A DNA stretch of 64,000 nucleotides, from positions 62,001 to 126,000 of the forward strand of contig JAJDDN010000003.1 of assembly GCA_029260295.1 (NCBI GenBank), written 5' to 3'. The DNA comes from Phycisphaerales bacterium. GTDB lineage: Bacteria > Planctomycetota > Phycisphaerae > Phycisphaerales > UBA1924. A program made the position numbers and the translations under genes. This document shows positions 1 through 11,032 of this stretch, piece after piece (the first letter of the stretch is position 1; the number at the start of each line of letters is the position of its first letter). A model generated the notes under the pieces. The model was not told the DNA's origin. It did not search any database and saw only the letters and a list, made by a program, of their open reading frames with translations.

Positions 1-969
1 GTAGTCGGAATCGTCGCATTCGTACTCTTCATCTTCGCGATCATCCTCTTCAACTACTTCCAGCTCTGGCTCCAGGCCTACTTCTCAAAGACCAAGGTCA
101 GTCTCTTCGCCATCGTCGCGATGCGGTTCCGGAAGGTCAACTCCAGTGTCATCGTCATCAACCTCATCCGCCTCGTAAAAGCAGGAATCGTAGGGATCAC
201 CACTGACGACCTCGAAAGCCACTACCTCGCAGGCGGCAATGTCGGGAATGTCGTCTCCGCGATCATCGCGGCAAATAAAGCCCGCATCGAGCTCGACTGG
301 AATGTCGCCACCGCGATCGACCTGGCGGGCCGCGACATCCTCGACGCCGTCAATACCTCGGTCAACCCGAAGGTCATCGACTGCCCAGACCCAGGACTCG
401 GACGACCAACAATCGACGCCGTAGCAAAGGACGGCATCCAGCTCAAAGCCCGCGCCCGCGTCACCGTCCGCACAAACCTCGCCCGCCTCGTCGGTGGTGC
501 CACTGAAGAAACCATCGTCGCCCGCGTCGGCGAAGGCATCGTCTCCTCCATCGGCTCCGCAGATACCCACAAGGTCGTCCTCGAAAACCCAGACGGCATC
601 TCAAAGGCAGTTCTCGCCAGAGGCCTCGACTCGGGCACCGCATACGAAATCCTCTCCATCGACATCGCCGACATCGATGTCGGCGTCAACATCGGCGCCA
701 AGCTCCAAGAAGACCAGGCCCAGGCCGATATGAAAGTCGCCCAGGCCAAGGCCGAGCAACAACGCGCCCACGCCGTCGCCAAAGAACAAGAACACAAAGC
801 CGATGTCCAGAAGAACCGAGCATTGGTCGTACTGGCAGAAGCCGATATCCCCAAAGCAATGGCCGAATCCTTCCGTTCGGGAAACCTCGGCATCATGGAC
901 TTCTACCGAATGAAAAATATCGAATCCGATACTTCTATGAGAGATTCCATCGCAGACGACAAAGACTAA
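1..969 (+). CDS. floA: flotillin-like protein FloA, 5' end outside the window
   Basis: SPFH/flotillin-family membrane scaffold that organises fluid membrane microdomains in bacteria. The reading frame is open from base 1, so the N-terminus is missing; only the end of the hydrophobic N-terminal segment is seen ([14 protein letters not shown]), followed by the SPFH core. Family hallmarks read clearly: [51 protein letters not shown] and [14 protein letters not shown]. After these comes an Ala/Gln/Glu-rich coiled coil ([17 protein letters not shown]) and the conserved end [14 protein letters not shown]. About 323 residues are present, close to the ~330 of Bacillus FloA, so very little is missing. 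A strong hairpin terminator follows, making this the last gene of its transcript. Confidence 0.95.
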   Translation, partial: VVGIVAFVLFIFAIILFNYFQLWLQAYFSKTKVSLFAIVAMRFRKVNSSVIVINLIRLVKAGIVGITTDDLESHYLAGGNVGNVVSAIIAANKARIELDWNVATAIDLAGRDILDAVNTSVNPKVIDCPDPGLGRPTIDAVAKDGIQLKARARVTVRTNLARLVGGATEETIVARVGEGIVSSIGSADTHKVVLENPDGISKAVLARGLDSGTAYEILSIDIADIDVGVNIGAKLQEDQAQADMKVAQAKAEQQRAHAVAKEQEHKADVQKNRALVVLAEADIPKAMAESFRSGNLGIMDFYRMKNIESDTSMRDSIADDKD

Positions 970-1018
970 CGAGACCTTCAAAAGCATAAACCCTGAACAA
1001 AGCAACACATACAACCAC

Positions 1019-1045
1019 CAAGCCCCTCTTGAAAGAGGGGCTTTT
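1019..1045 (+). terminator. intrinsic terminator after floA
   Basis: Perfect hairpin AAGCCCCTCTT / AAGAGGGGCTT with a short loop, ending in a T run, 50 nt after the floA stop codon. Confidence 0.85.
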
Positions 1046-1145
1046 CATATCCAATGCCACTTGCACATGATGGACAATCTGGTATGCTATTGATTCACAA
1101 ATCCATTCGGATCCATTTGTGCATTCAATATTATGTAGGGGCATC

Positions 1146-2255
1146 ATGAGCGATATAGAAAAACCGATCGAGAAACAGTGCGTTATCTGTGGCCAATCCT
1201 GCGCCGGTAAACCCCGAATCAAAGACGCCTCGGGAAACTACGCCCACAGAACCTGCGCCGACAAACACCAATCCAAGAAGAGCACCGAGCCTGTTCAACC
1301 CGAGATCGAACCCCTTGATCTCTCCCCAGAAGATGAGCCAGAAATGGCTGCCTTCTTGGACGATCTCCCCTCAGACTCCGCTGATGAACCATCTGCCATG
1401 CGAGCCGCATGCCCCGGATGCGGAACTTCGGTTTCATCAGACTCCATGGTCTGCATGTCCTGTGGCTGTAATATCAAAACAGGACGGGGCAACAAAACAA
1501 AGTCCACAAAAGTCAAAGCAAAGAAATCAGGTCCAAGCCTTGGAGCCAAAGCTGGCTCAATGGCCGTCGCCCCATTCCTTCCCATCATCGGCGCTGTTCT
1601 CGCTGGCGCGATAGGCGCGGGCATCTGGGCGGCCGTCTCACACTTTACGGGTTACGAAATCGGATACATCGCAATCGGCATCGGATTCATTTGTGGCCTG
1701 GGCGCTGTCATCGGTTCTGGCGGAGAAGGCGGCGCATGGTCAGGCGGCGTTGCTGTCATCATTGCACTCCTCTCAATTGTCACCGGTAAAGCAATCGTCA
1801 ACTCCATCTATGTTGACAACCTGCAGCAACTCCAAGCCGCCGTCCAAGCCGGTGTCGAAGACAAGACCACCCTGGAAGAATACTCCCAAGAGGAGGCGAT
1901 CATGGGTATCGCCAGCGATATTGCATGGGACCGAGAAGAAGCCGGTCAGGAAATCGATTGGCCAAACCCAGAAATAGATCTGTACGAAACACTTGATCTC
2001 TCCGACTTTCCTCAAGACATCATCGACCAAACCAACTCCAAATGGGATTCCATGGATACCCAGCAGCAAACCCAGTACAGACAAGATCAAGTCGACAGAT
2101 TCAACGAAGACGCCGCCGCCTTCAGCCAGATGCTATCAGATGAAATGGCATCCAGCACCAGCATCATCGACAACCTCCACCCTATCGACGCGCTTTGGGC
2201 ATTCCTGGCACTTGGTGCCGCGTGGTCTGTGGGCTCTGGTGGATCAGAAGACTAA
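1146..2255 (+). CDS. zinc-ribbon membrane protein, function unknown
   Basis: I do not recognise a named family. The 369-residue product starts with a Cys cluster (CVICGQSC, then a second HRTC pair near residue 35), an acidic Pro/Glu-rich linker, and a zinc-ribbon CPGCG...CMSCGC around residues 88-110. A Lys-rich stretch follows, then about four hydrophobic segments (residues ~140-235) rich in Gly and Ala. The C-terminal third is acidic and soluble (EDKTTLEEYSQEEA, MDTQQQTQYRQDQVD), ending in one more hydrophobic helix. Start chosen at ATG 1146 with AGGGGC a few bases upstream; an in-frame GTG at 1119 has no ribosome site. The design (N-terminal double zinc knuckle plus membrane helices) resembles the pair at 22.1-23.8 kb, though sequence similarity is weak. 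Confidence 0.75.
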   Translation: MSDIEKPIEKQCVICGQSCAGKPRIKDASGNYAHRTCADKHQSKKSTEPVQPEIEPLDLSPEDEPEMAAFLDDLPSDSADEPSAMRAACPGCGTSVSSDSMVCMSCGCNIKTGRGNKTKSTKVKAKKSGPSLGAKAGSMAVAPFLPIIGAVLAGAIGAGIWAAVSHFTGYEIGYIAIGIGFICGLGAVIGSGGEGGAWSGGVAVIIALLSIVTGKAIVNSIYVDNLQQLQAAVQAGVEDKTTLEEYSQEEAIMGIASDIAWDREEAGQEIDWPNPEIDLYETLDLSDFPQDIIDQTNSKWDSMDTQQQTQYRQDQVDRFNEDAAAFSQMLSDEMASSTSIIDNLHPIDALWAFLALGAAWSVGSGGSED

Positions 2256-2258
2256 CCC

Positions 2259-2801
2259 TCAACCCCCCGCAAGCAGTACTACACAGTGCACCTCAATGGC
2301 AAGACCCTCTCCGATGGCATCAACGCCCTCGTGGGTTTTGGCTTTGACATTTACCGCCCCGATCTCAACACCGAGCAACCGGGCAATATTGGCGATAATG
2401 ACCTCGCGGTGCGGGCCGATCTTGGGGCGCTCGCACACCACCGTCGCATCCAGATTCACAATCCCGAGCCCACACCCATGAACCCGCCGGAGGGCTTCTT
2501 CGACGAAGACCGCCGAATCCTTCGACTCATGCCGAGGGTCCGTATCTGGGAAGAGCTGCCCGATATCGGGGTCTCCGATCGCGCCCAAGAGCGCATCGGT
2601 CACGGCGTGGAGCAGTGCATCGGCATCCGAATGCCCGACGGGACCTCGATCGGCGGGAATCTGGACCCCCCCGAGCACGAATGGTCGGCCTTGACCGATT
2701 GGAGCCAGTTCATCCAGACGATGCAGGTCGTAACCATGCCCAATCCTGAGCCCGGCTCCCGATGGTCCATTATTTGGGTGATTCACTGGATTGGTCGTCA
2801 T
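2259..2801 (-). CDS. ispF: 2-C-methyl-D-erythritol 2,4-cyclodiphosphate synthase
   Basis: IspF converts CDP-ME 2-phosphate to MEcPP with loss of CMP in the MEP isoprenoid pathway. The 180-residue product shows the zinc-binding GHGYDLHRL near residue 23, the GHSDADALLHAVTDALLGA block, the FPDTDP loop, and the ending VNVKAKTHEGVDAIGEG. The usual length is ~157; the extra ~18 residues are an N-terminal tail. I placed the start at the ATG whose product begins MTTNPV; the reading frame stays open upstream to 2936, but that stretch (AVPAVLIGKIGGG...) has no family similarity and lies where promoters are expected. It converges on the preceding gene with only 3 nt between stop codons. Confidence 0.93.
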   Translation of the reverse strand: MTTNPVNHPNNGPSGAGLRIGHGYDLHRLDELAPIGQGRPFVLGGVQIPADRGPVGHSDADALLHAVTDALLGAIGDPDIGQLFPDTDPRHESKDSAVFVEEALRRVHGCGLGIVNLDATVVCERPKIGPHREVIIANIARLLGVEIGAVNVKAKTHEGVDAIGEGLAIEVHCVVLLAGG

Positions 2802-2970
2802 TTTCGAATTCTCCGAACGAGCATAGATCCTTGCCGTACTTCTCTGGAGCCCGCCCCCTATCTTACCGATAAGAACCGCAGGCACCGCCCATAAACCCGC
2901 CCCAACCACATTCCGGTGTGATGAAGGGCCATACAATCACACCAGACTCAACGCCTGGGAGCTATTTAAG

Positions 2971-3513
2971 ATGACCATGACCAATAAATCAGCCCTGATC
3001 GCCCTTGCCATCTCGGTACTTCTCGTGACCATCCTCCCCATGGGAGGCTGCTTCTATGCCAAGCAAGCGTTCTCCAAGACCTCCGGTGGCAACATGAGTT
3101 CCGACGACTCATACACCTATGTCTCAACAGCCTATGAGCCGCTGACCATCACGCTCTATGACAACCGGGACAACGAGCCGCTCTGGACTGTCGATGTCCC
3201 CATCGGCTCAAAGGTTTCGCTCAAGTTCCTCAAAAACAAGGCCAAAGAAGGCACCACGCGTCGTCCCGACATTATGCAGTGGGTGATCTACGACCAGCAG
3301 CGCCGGACCGCACGCTACGACAACACCATGGCCGTGCCGGCCGCCGAGTCCCGCCTCATGCGTGTCTCGCTCCGCAACGGCCCCGAGTTCCCAGAAGAAA
3401 AACCAGAAGAACAAATCTTCCCAAACCCAGACCACCAATGGCTCCCGGTTGAACCAAAGAAGTACCGGTCCAACGCAGACAACGACCCATCCGCTTCGTA
3501 CTCTGGAAACTAG
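2971..3513 (+). CDS. putative lipoprotein, function unknown
   Basis: 180-residue predicted lipoprotein. The N-terminus is a lipoprotein signal: a few polar residues, a hydrophobic stretch (LIALAISVLLVTIL) and the lipobox MGGC, giving Cys at about residue 27. The mature part contains a small beta-rich domain (EPLTITLYDNRDNEPLWTVD) followed by a Pro/Glu-rich, Asn-rich tail. It resembles planctomycete periplasmic lipoproteins in general design, but no family is recognised. A second ATG two codons in (2977) is equally possible. A hairpin terminator follows at 3542. Confidence 0.75.
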   Translation: MTMTNKSALIALAISVLLVTILPMGGCFYAKQAFSKTSGGNMSSDDSYTYVSTAYEPLTITLYDNRDNEPLWTVDVPIGSKVSLKFLKNKAKEGTTRRPDIMQWVIYDQQRRTARYDNTMAVPAAESRLMRVSLRNGPEFPEEKPEEQIFPNPDHQWLPVEPKKYRSNADNDPSASYSGN

Positions 3514-3541
3514 TTTCTCAAATCAGTTCATTCGATCTATG

Positions 3542-3565
3542 ACACACCGCATGGTGTGTTTTTTA
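3542..3565 (+). terminator. intrinsic terminator after the lipoprotein gene
   Basis: 7-bp stem ACACACC / GGTGTGT with GCAT loop, followed directly by six T residues. Confidence 0.8.
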
Positions 3566-3638
3566 TTTACCGAACACTTGCCGAACATATGACTGCGAGG
3601 TAGGATCGTCCCAGAGGGGTTACCAAAAGGAGCATGCT

Positions 3639-4142
3639 ATGAACACCATCGATTTTATCAAATCCAACCTCGAATCCAGCAAGGGCCTCACTCTTGGCCT
3701 CATTATGGATCTCAAGGACGAACCCCTGGCCCAGCCCACCGAAAAAGGAGGTAACCATGCGCTCTGGATTCTCGGGCACCTTGCACTCTCCGAATCCGCG
3801 ATTATTCATACCTTCATTCTGGGCAACGAGACATGCCCGCTGAGCAAATGGGAACCACTCTTTGGCGTTGGCACTGAGCCATTGACCGATGCATCTGCAT
3901 ACCCATCATTCGATGAACTCCTCGCCGCTTGGGAAGAGACCCGTGCCTTTACGCTCCAAACCTTGGCGTCATTCAATGAAGACGACCTTGATAAACCAAC
4001 GACGGGTTGTCCAGAAGACTGGGAATCGCTGTTTGGCACCATCGGCCTGGCATTTGGAACACAGATTTTCCACCCCACGATGCACTACGGACAGCTATCT
4101 GATATCCGCAAGAGCTTGGGCCGCGAAATACTGATGGCCTAA
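3639..4142 (+). CDS. DinB-family putative metal-dependent hydrolase/thiol transferase-like protein
   Basis: 167-residue four-helix-bundle protein of the DinB/YfiT superfamily. These usually bind a metal through three His; plausible ligands are His in ILGHLALSE (near residue 47) and the pair in QIFHPTMHYGQLSDIRKSLG near the C-terminus, the latter segment being the family signature. Members include bacillithiol and mycothiol S-transferases and damage-inducible proteins of unknown activity; the sequence does not tell which. A good ribosome site (AAAAGGAG) precedes the ATG. The stop codon overlaps the stop of the convergent SDR gene by 4 nt. Confidence 0.85.
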   Translation: MNTIDFIKSNLESSKGLTLGLIMDLKDEPLAQPTEKGGNHALWILGHLALSESAIIHTFILGNETCPLSKWEPLFGVGTEPLTDASAYPSFDELLAAWEETRAFTLQTLASFNEDDLDKPTTGCPEDWESLFGTIGLAFGTQIFHPTMHYGQLSDIRKSLGREILMA

Positions 4143-5017
4143 TCGCGATCGGCCCCTTGGTCGATGCGTTTGCGCATCGCAACACGCAGTCCCCAATCCG
4201 TCAACCCCGGTGCTAACACGGTGGCCGCCATCGCTATTCGGACAGGGAAACTTGTCCAGACCTCGCCCTTGGGCTTGCCAAGGCATCGAAGGATTGCCTT
4301 GGCGACTTTCTCTGGGGATTGCATGCCCCGCTGGCTTGAGCCTGTGAGCTTGAGTGAACCGCCGGACCGCTTGGCGGCTTCGTCAAAGAACTCGGTCTTG
4401 GTCCCGATGGGATGAACGCTCGATACATGCACCCCCGTGTTGTGCAGTTCCAAACGCATCGCCCGGCAAAAATGGTCCTGCGCCGCTTTGGTTGCGCAGT
4501 ATGCCCCGTACTGCGGGAGCCCGAGTTTGCTCAGGCAGCTCGACACCATGATCGCGTGGCCCGCGCGTCGGTCTTTGAACCCTTCGATCGCGGGGAGGAC
4601 GAGACGGAGCGAGCCGTAGAAATTGGTTTCGAACATGGCGCGAGTGTCGTCCATGCCCATCGTGTGGCAGGGCTGCTCGCCGCCGTAGCCGGCATTGGCG
4701 AGCACGGCATGCAACGGGCCGAATCTTGATTCGCATTCAGCAAGTGCCCTAGCGCAGTCCTCGTCTGAGTCCACCGATCCGACGATGATGCAGGACTGAT
4801 CGTTCCCGATCTTATCTGCGATCTTCTGGAGCCGGTCTTCTCGGCGTGCCATGAGACCCACCTTCATCCCGGCGCGGGCGCACAACAAAGCGGTCGCGGC
4901 TCCGATTCCCGAAGACGCCCCGCTGATGAGAATGGGTTGGTCAGTTAGATCAATCACCCGAAGTGGTTTCTTAACTTTGGGGGGAGGGGGGTCAGTTTTC
5001 GTTTGGATCGAGCGCAT
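4139..5017 (-). CDS. SDR-family NAD(P)-dependent oxidoreductase
   Basis: Classical short-chain dehydrogenase. It has the nucleotide-binding GASSGIGAA after a ~30-residue leader, NAG in ANAGYGG, catalytic Ser in VSSCLSKLG and the catalytic Tyr/Lys in YCATK. The substrate cannot be read from sequence; the closest type is the broad DltE/YqjQ-like group. It is the last gene of the parA-vanZ-murJ-entericidin run. The ATG at 5017 lies inside the small lipoprotein gene (26-nt overlap) and lacks a ribosome site, so a downstream GTG about 20 codons in (product starting VIDLTDQPIL) is a real alternative start. Confidence 0.88.
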   Translation of the reverse strand: MRSIQTKTDPPPPKVKKPLRVIDLTDQPILISGASSGIGAATALLCARAGMKVGLMARREDRLQKIADKIGNDQSCIIVGSVDSDEDCARALAECESRFGPLHAVLANAGYGGEQPCHTMGMDDTRAMFETNFYGSLRLVLPAIEGFKDRRAGHAIMVSSCLSKLGLPQYGAYCATKAAQDHFCRAMRLELHNTGVHVSSVHPIGTKTEFFDEAAKRSGGSLKLTGSSQRGMQSPEKVAKAILRCLGKPKGEVWTSFPVRIAMAATVLAPGLTDWGLRVAMRKRIDQGADRD

Positions 5018-5144
5018 CGGCGGCTGAGCTGATGTCCTTGCCGACCCCTCGTACGGTGTTGCATGCGGTCAACGCGAGGATCCCGCCCGCAAATAGGATC
5101 GCCGCCAAGATTTTCGCTGTCTCACGCAAGGTGGTGCGTTTCAT
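4992..5144 (-). CDS. entericidin-like small lipoprotein (50 aa)
   Basis: A 50-residue lipoprotein. Reading from ATG 5144: a basic N-terminus (MKRTTLRETA), a hydrophobic stretch (ILAAILFAGGILALTAC) with lipobox LTAC, then NTVRGVGKDISSAADAL. The mature sequence C-N-T-V-R-G-V-G-K-D-I is the entericidin A/B signature (small antidote/bacteriolysis-type lipoproteins). Its ATG is 2 nt after the murJ stop, with GGAG in place, so it is translated as part of the envelope operon. Its 3' end overlaps the start of the SDR gene. The function in this phylum is unknown. Confidence 0.85.
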   Translation of the reverse strand: MKRTTLRETAKILAAILFAGGILALTACNTVRGVGKDISSAADALDPNEN

Positions 5145-5146
5145 CG

Positions 5147-6790
5147 TTATGCTCCGTCATTGCCGCTGGATGCTTCCGTTCGTTCCGTTGAGCGGGCTCC
5201 GATCCAGCGGAGTTCTTCCATTTTCCACAGTATCGACCAAATGACATAAAACGCTGCACCGATGGCACAAATCGCCAGAACACGCACAAGCTGCATCGAC
5301 CATTGCGTCGGCATCTCCCAGATCTGAGCGATCCCAAAGATCCCAAGACCCATGAGCCCTGAACCAGCAAGCATCAGCCGCACCGGGCGACTCAAAATAC
5401 TGACACCACTCACCTTACGACCCGATGCCCGTGCAAGAAAGATCATCTGAAGGATAGCGCAGATCGCCGTCGACCACGCAAGCCCGGCCTCTCTAAACCA
5501 CCAGATCAGGGCGATATTGAGCGAAATATTGATCCCGACCATCACCAGGGCGATCCGCATCGGGGTGCGGGTGTCGTTCTGGGCGTAGAAGGCTCGGGTG
5601 TAGAGTTGATTGAGCGAGTACGCCCAGACCGCGACGCTGTATCCGACCAATACAGTCGATGCCCGGAGGATGCCTGATTCTGAGAACCCGTCGCCGAATC
5701 CTGAATACAGCACCCGAACCAGCGGCCCCCCCACCACCAGCAAACCAACACTCGCCGGGAGCCCGATGTACAAGCTCAGCCGAACGCCGCGGTTGAGCAT
5801 CTCGCTGAACCGTTCTTTGTCCCCGGCCACGCGCGAGAGCGCGGGAAACGCGGCCGTCGCGACGGCAATCCCGAATACCCCGAGCGGGAACTGGTACAAA
5901 CGCTGCGCATAAAACAAGATCGCGTTGGATGATTCGTCGAGCGGGTAGTCATGCCCAAAGAAGGCTGGCCCGATCCAGTTTGGGTACATCGCGATGAGTG
6001 TATCGACAAAGGTATTGAGTTGGAGTGTGCCCAGCCCGATGATCACCGGGACCATGCGGCCGAGCATTAGCCATGCTTCACTCTTGGCCGAGCTCACACC
6101 CCGTGTCCATTTGACCCGTCCACGCAAGGCCCATACGGACCAGAGGACCTGCAGTAGTGCTGAAATCACCGCCGCGATGCCGATCGGGTACGCCCAGCTC
6201 GCCGCGTCGGCGTTCTCGACAAAGAAGAACGGCACCGACGCACCGATGATGCAGATGTTCAGCAGGATCGGAGCGGCCGCCCAGGGTCCGAACCGCCCGT
6301 GACTCTGGAGCATCCCGCCCAAGATCGCCGCGACGCAGATCATCGGCATGAACGGGAGCATGACCATTACGAGTTTGAGTGAGTACGCACGGTCAGGGTT
6401 GTCCGCAGACATGACGACCGCGAGCAAGAGTGCCAGTTCGATGACGATCGTGATGACCCCGGTCACCATCGCGAGAAGCCCGATGGTCAGTGACGCGAAC
6501 GCGTCGGCCTTGGCGGGGTCGTCGTCGCTCATGCGGGTGTATTCGGGGATGAAGGCCGCCGAGAGTGCGCCTTCGCCAAAGAGGCGTCGGAACATGTTGG
6601 GGATCGCAAAGGCGGCGGCAAACGCCGAGCCCACAGCCGTGTCTCCGAACACGCGGACCGTCACTAGATCACGCATCATCCCGAGCACACGCGATACGAG
6701 TGTCAGACCCGCGACGGTGCGGGTGTTGCGTCCGAGCCCATGGCCCTCGGGAGTATTCTGTTGTTCTGAGTTTGGGGGCACTGCATTCAA
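5147..6790 (-). CDS. murJ: lipid II flippase MurJ (MviN)
   Basis: 547-residue polytopic MOP-superfamily flippase that moves lipid II across the inner membrane for peptidoglycan synthesis. The N-terminus carries the family motif SRVLGMMRDLVTVRVFG followed by AFAIPNMFRRLFGEGALSAAFIPEY, both diagnostic of MurJ. About 14 hydrophobic segments follow, with QFPLGVFGIAVATAAFPALSR in the middle and the TRAFYAQNDTRTPMRIAL loop. The ATG overlaps the vanZ-like stop by 4 nt, so the two are translationally coupled. Its presence supports a peptidoglycan-making organism. Confidence 0.96.
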   Translation of the reverse strand: MNAVPPNSEQQNTPEGHGLGRNTRTVAGLTLVSRVLGMMRDLVTVRVFGDTAVGSAFAAAFAIPNMFRRLFGEGALSAAFIPEYTRMSDDDPAKADAFASLTIGLLAMVTGVITIVIELALLLAVVMSADNPDRAYSLKLVMVMLPFMPMICVAAILGGMLQSHGRFGPWAAAPILLNICIIGASVPFFFVENADAASWAYPIGIAAVISALLQVLWSVWALRGRVKWTRGVSSAKSEAWLMLGRMVPVIIGLGTLQLNTFVDTLIAMYPNWIGPAFFGHDYPLDESSNAILFYAQRLYQFPLGVFGIAVATAAFPALSRVAGDKERFSEMLNRGVRLSLYIGLPASVGLLVVGGPLVRVLYSGFGDGFSESGILRASTVLVGYSVAVWAYSLNQLYTRAFYAQNDTRTPMRIALVMVGINISLNIALIWWFREAGLAWSTAICAILQMIFLARASGRKVSGVSILSRPVRLMLAGSGLMGLGIFGIAQIWEMPTQWSMQLVRVLAICAIGAAFYVIWSILWKMEELRWIGARSTERTEASSGNDGA

Positions 6791-7224
6791 GATCGGGCAT
6801 CCGCAGCCGGCTGGGCCAATGAATCACCATCCATTCGGCATTGCCAGCCGTTCTTCCGGTACCAGAATACCAACAGCACCAGACTCGCGAGGATCGCCCC
6901 GGTCATATCGGCGGCGACATCAAGCCAATCAAAGACCCGCGAAAACAAGGGCTGGGTGGTCTCGTCGGCCCATCCAAACCCGACCCCGATCAAACCAACC
7001 ATCAACGCCTGCCTGCGAACACAGCACGACGAGCGGATCCAGCCGGACATCCCGAGCATGATCGTCCAGAACCCAAATGCACCGGCATGAATAATCAGAT
7101 CCGTCCGGCTAAAGGGCCCCTTGAACGCAAGCCCCGGCCAGTGGGTCGCCGTTAGCAATGCAAGCGTGTACATGATAAAAAAAGCACGAAGGAGCATGAT
7201 CCAACGCGGGTGTGTGCTGGGCAT
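6787..7224 (-). CDS. VanZ-like membrane protein
   Basis: 145-residue protein with about four membrane helices. The VanZ-family signature is seen as HAGAFGFWTIML in the second helix and DETTQPLFSRVFDWLDVAAD followed by a further helix. VanZ-family proteins occur widely outside glycopeptide resistance; the function is undefined, but here the gene sits between a ParA-like ATPase and murJ, which fits an envelope role. It overlaps murJ by 4 nt and lies 3 nt after the ParA-like gene. Confidence 0.85.
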   Translation of the reverse strand: MPSTHPRWIMLLRAFFIMYTLALLTATHWPGLAFKGPFSRTDLIIHAGAFGFWTIMLGMSGWIRSSCCVRRQALMVGLIGVGFGWADETTQPLFSRVFDWLDVAADMTGAILASLVLLVFWYRKNGWQCRMDGDSLAQPAADARS

Positions 7225-7227
7225 GGA

Positions 7228-8136
7228 TTACTCGCTCTTGGCCGTGCTTGGCTCGGTTGAACCACGCAGGACATTGATCTCGGCCTCGCTCAGTTCTGCT
7301 GATTGAGTCGTTGCCAGTGCCCGATCCCACTCGGCGATCAGCGAAGCCCCGAGCTGCCCATAATCAAGCGCACCCGGTGCCTGCGGGGCGTACTGGAAAA
7401 TCGTCTGCCCGAAGCTCGGGCACTCGGCCAGTTTGATATTTCTGCGGACCGGCGGGCGGTACACGCGGGCACTCGCCCAGGCGCTCCCAGTCTCACGCCC
7501 GGATTCAAAGAACCGTTCGAGATCAGCGACGACCTCGCGAGAGTGCGTGGTTTGTTGTTCATGCATGCAGAGCACAACCCCCGCGACGCGGAGCTGCGGG
7601 TTGACCTGCTGTCGGACGAGGCCGACGGTTTCGAGGAGTTTGCTGACGCCTTGGAGCGCGAGGAAGTGGGCCTGCATCGGGATCAGGACTTCACTCGCGG
7701 CGGCCAGCGCGTTGAGCGTGAGCAATCCCAGCGCCGGTGGACAATCGAAGAGCACGAACTCATGATCGGTATCACGGAGAGCGAGGGCTTTGGCCAGCCG
7801 GTTGTTGCGATCAGCGGCACCGCTCAGCTCGGTTTCAACCGCGGCCAAATCCGTCTCGGCGGGGATCAGATCAAGGTTGTCGTCGATGTTGCGGATGCAT
7901 CCTGAGATGCCGTGCTCGGGTTCGAGGAGCAGATCGTAAATCGTCGGCTCGTCGTCTGGCTCGATGCCAAGATGGAGCGTCGCGTGGGCCTGGGGATCCA
8001 GATCCACCAGCAGCACCTTCCGCCCGGTCTGGGCGATCGCGGCGGCGAGATTGACAGCAGTCGTCGTCTTGCCAACGCCGCCTTTTTGGTTCATCAGCGC
8101 GATGGTGCGCACGGGATGCTCAAACTTCTGGTCCAT
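7228..8136 (-). CDS. ParA/Soj-family ATPase, orphan
   Basis: 302-residue deviant Walker ATPase. The P-loop KGGVGKTT spans residues 18-25 with the signature Lys at its start; [16 protein letters not shown] is the A' motif and [18 protein letters not shown] the Walker B region. The C-terminal part ('[24 protein letters not shown]') resembles chromosome-partition ParA. No parB gene or 16-bp parS-like palindrome is seen nearby, and the gene heads an envelope operon, so a positioning role other than chromosome segregation is possible. The start is set by a TATACT box 6 nt before the ATG, predicting a leaderless mRNA. Confidence 0.9.
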   Translation of the reverse strand: MDQKFEHPVRTIALMNQKGGVGKTTTAVNLAAAIAQTGRKVLLVDLDPQAHATLHLGIEPDDEPTIYDLLLEPEHGISGCIRNIDDNLDLIPAETDLAAVETELSGAADRNNRLAKALALRDTDHEFVLFDCPPALGLLTLNALAAASEVLIPMQAHFLALQGVSKLLETVGLVRQQVNPQLRVAGVVLCMHEQQTTHSREVVADLERFFESGRETGSAWASARVYRPPVRRNIKLAECPSFGQTIFQYAPQAPGALDYGQLGASLIAEWDRALATTQSAELSEAEINVLRGSTEPSTAKSE

Positions 8137-8142
8137 AGGGGC

Positions 8143-8148
8143 AGTATA
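8143..8148 (-). promoter_or_regulatory. extended -10 box giving a probable leaderless parA-operon mRNA
   Basis: On the minus strand TGATATACT (TG-extended -10) ends 6 nt before the ATG at 8136, which places the expected start site on the A of ATG. No Shine-Dalgarno sequence can fit. The -35 region is weak. Confidence 0.6.
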
Positions 8149-8198
8149 TCAGAATGGGCCGGGAAATGGGGGAATCAGAGCGAAGTAGACCCATCTTC

Positions 8199-8296
8199 GG
8201 TGCCCTCCTTCGACCGTCTTCGGCGAAGGAGGTCTTTGAAGTGCCCGAGCGGTTTGTGTGAATCGTGCTTCGCCGAAGCGGTCGAAGCACGGCACC
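8199..8296. repeat. dispersed cloverleaf-like palindromic element, copy A
   Basis: Outer arms GGTGCC / GGCACC. Left hairpin CCTCCTTCG / CGAAGGAGG (9 bp) with loop ACCGTCTTCGG; right hairpin CGTGCTTCG / CGAAGCACG (9 bp) with loop CCGAAGCGGT. The stems differ in sequence between halves, yet each is perfectly self-paired, and the two loops are complementary to each other apart from one missing base. It fills the gap between the YyaL-like gene and the ParA-like gene. Confidence 0.85.
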
Positions 8297-8312
8297 GGAC
8301 GGGTCATTCCGG

Positions 8313-10661
<2,349 letters not shown>

Positions 10662-10669
10662 GAATCATT

Positions 10670-11032
10670 CTAGGTGGCTGACCGACCGCATAGCTGGGCG
10701 GCATTGAGGATGATCGGGACCAGATTCTTCTCGTTGATCTCGCTGGCTTCCTTGAAATCAACATGCATAAACCGCACCCCGGTTTCAACCAGCAATCCTG
10801 CTGGGTCATCCAGATCTTCGCCGCGCGGGTCAACCATCAGCCGAACCACCGAATCCCTCGGCGAGATCAGCACGCACATGGCTTTGTATTTGTACGAAAC
10901 CACCGACCACCCAACCTGCACCGACTCGGTCGCATCGGGGATCGTCTTGCGGACCAATGCTCGCAGAGCAACGCACACCTCTTCGAGGTGCGGGTCGAAG
11001 CCACTAAACAGGTCTTCAGGCGATAGTCTCAA
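10670..11032 (-). CDS. DUF1801-like protein, TTG start
   Basis: 120-residue small protein. The pattern (helical N-terminus with ALVRKTIPDATESVQVGW, then a strand-rich middle YKAMCVLISPRDSVVRL and MHVDF, and a helical tail) fits the DUF1801/YdhG fold, whose function is unknown. The start appears to be TTG directly after the TAG stop of the FIST gene (minus strand), since that stop is in frame upstream and no ATG lies early in the frame; expression is probably by translational coupling. Confidence 0.7.
   Translation of the reverse strand: MRLSPEDLFSGFDPHLEEVCVALRALVRKTIPDATESVQVGWSVVSYKYKAMCVLISPRDSVVRLMVDPRGEDLDDPAGLLVETGVRFMHVDFKEASEINEKNLVPIILNAAQLCGRSAT

Noticed and set aside
8137-8312. 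parS sites near the ParA-like gene
   Set aside because: The palindrome there belongs to the dispersed element family and does not resemble the 16-bp parS sequence; no parB is nearby.
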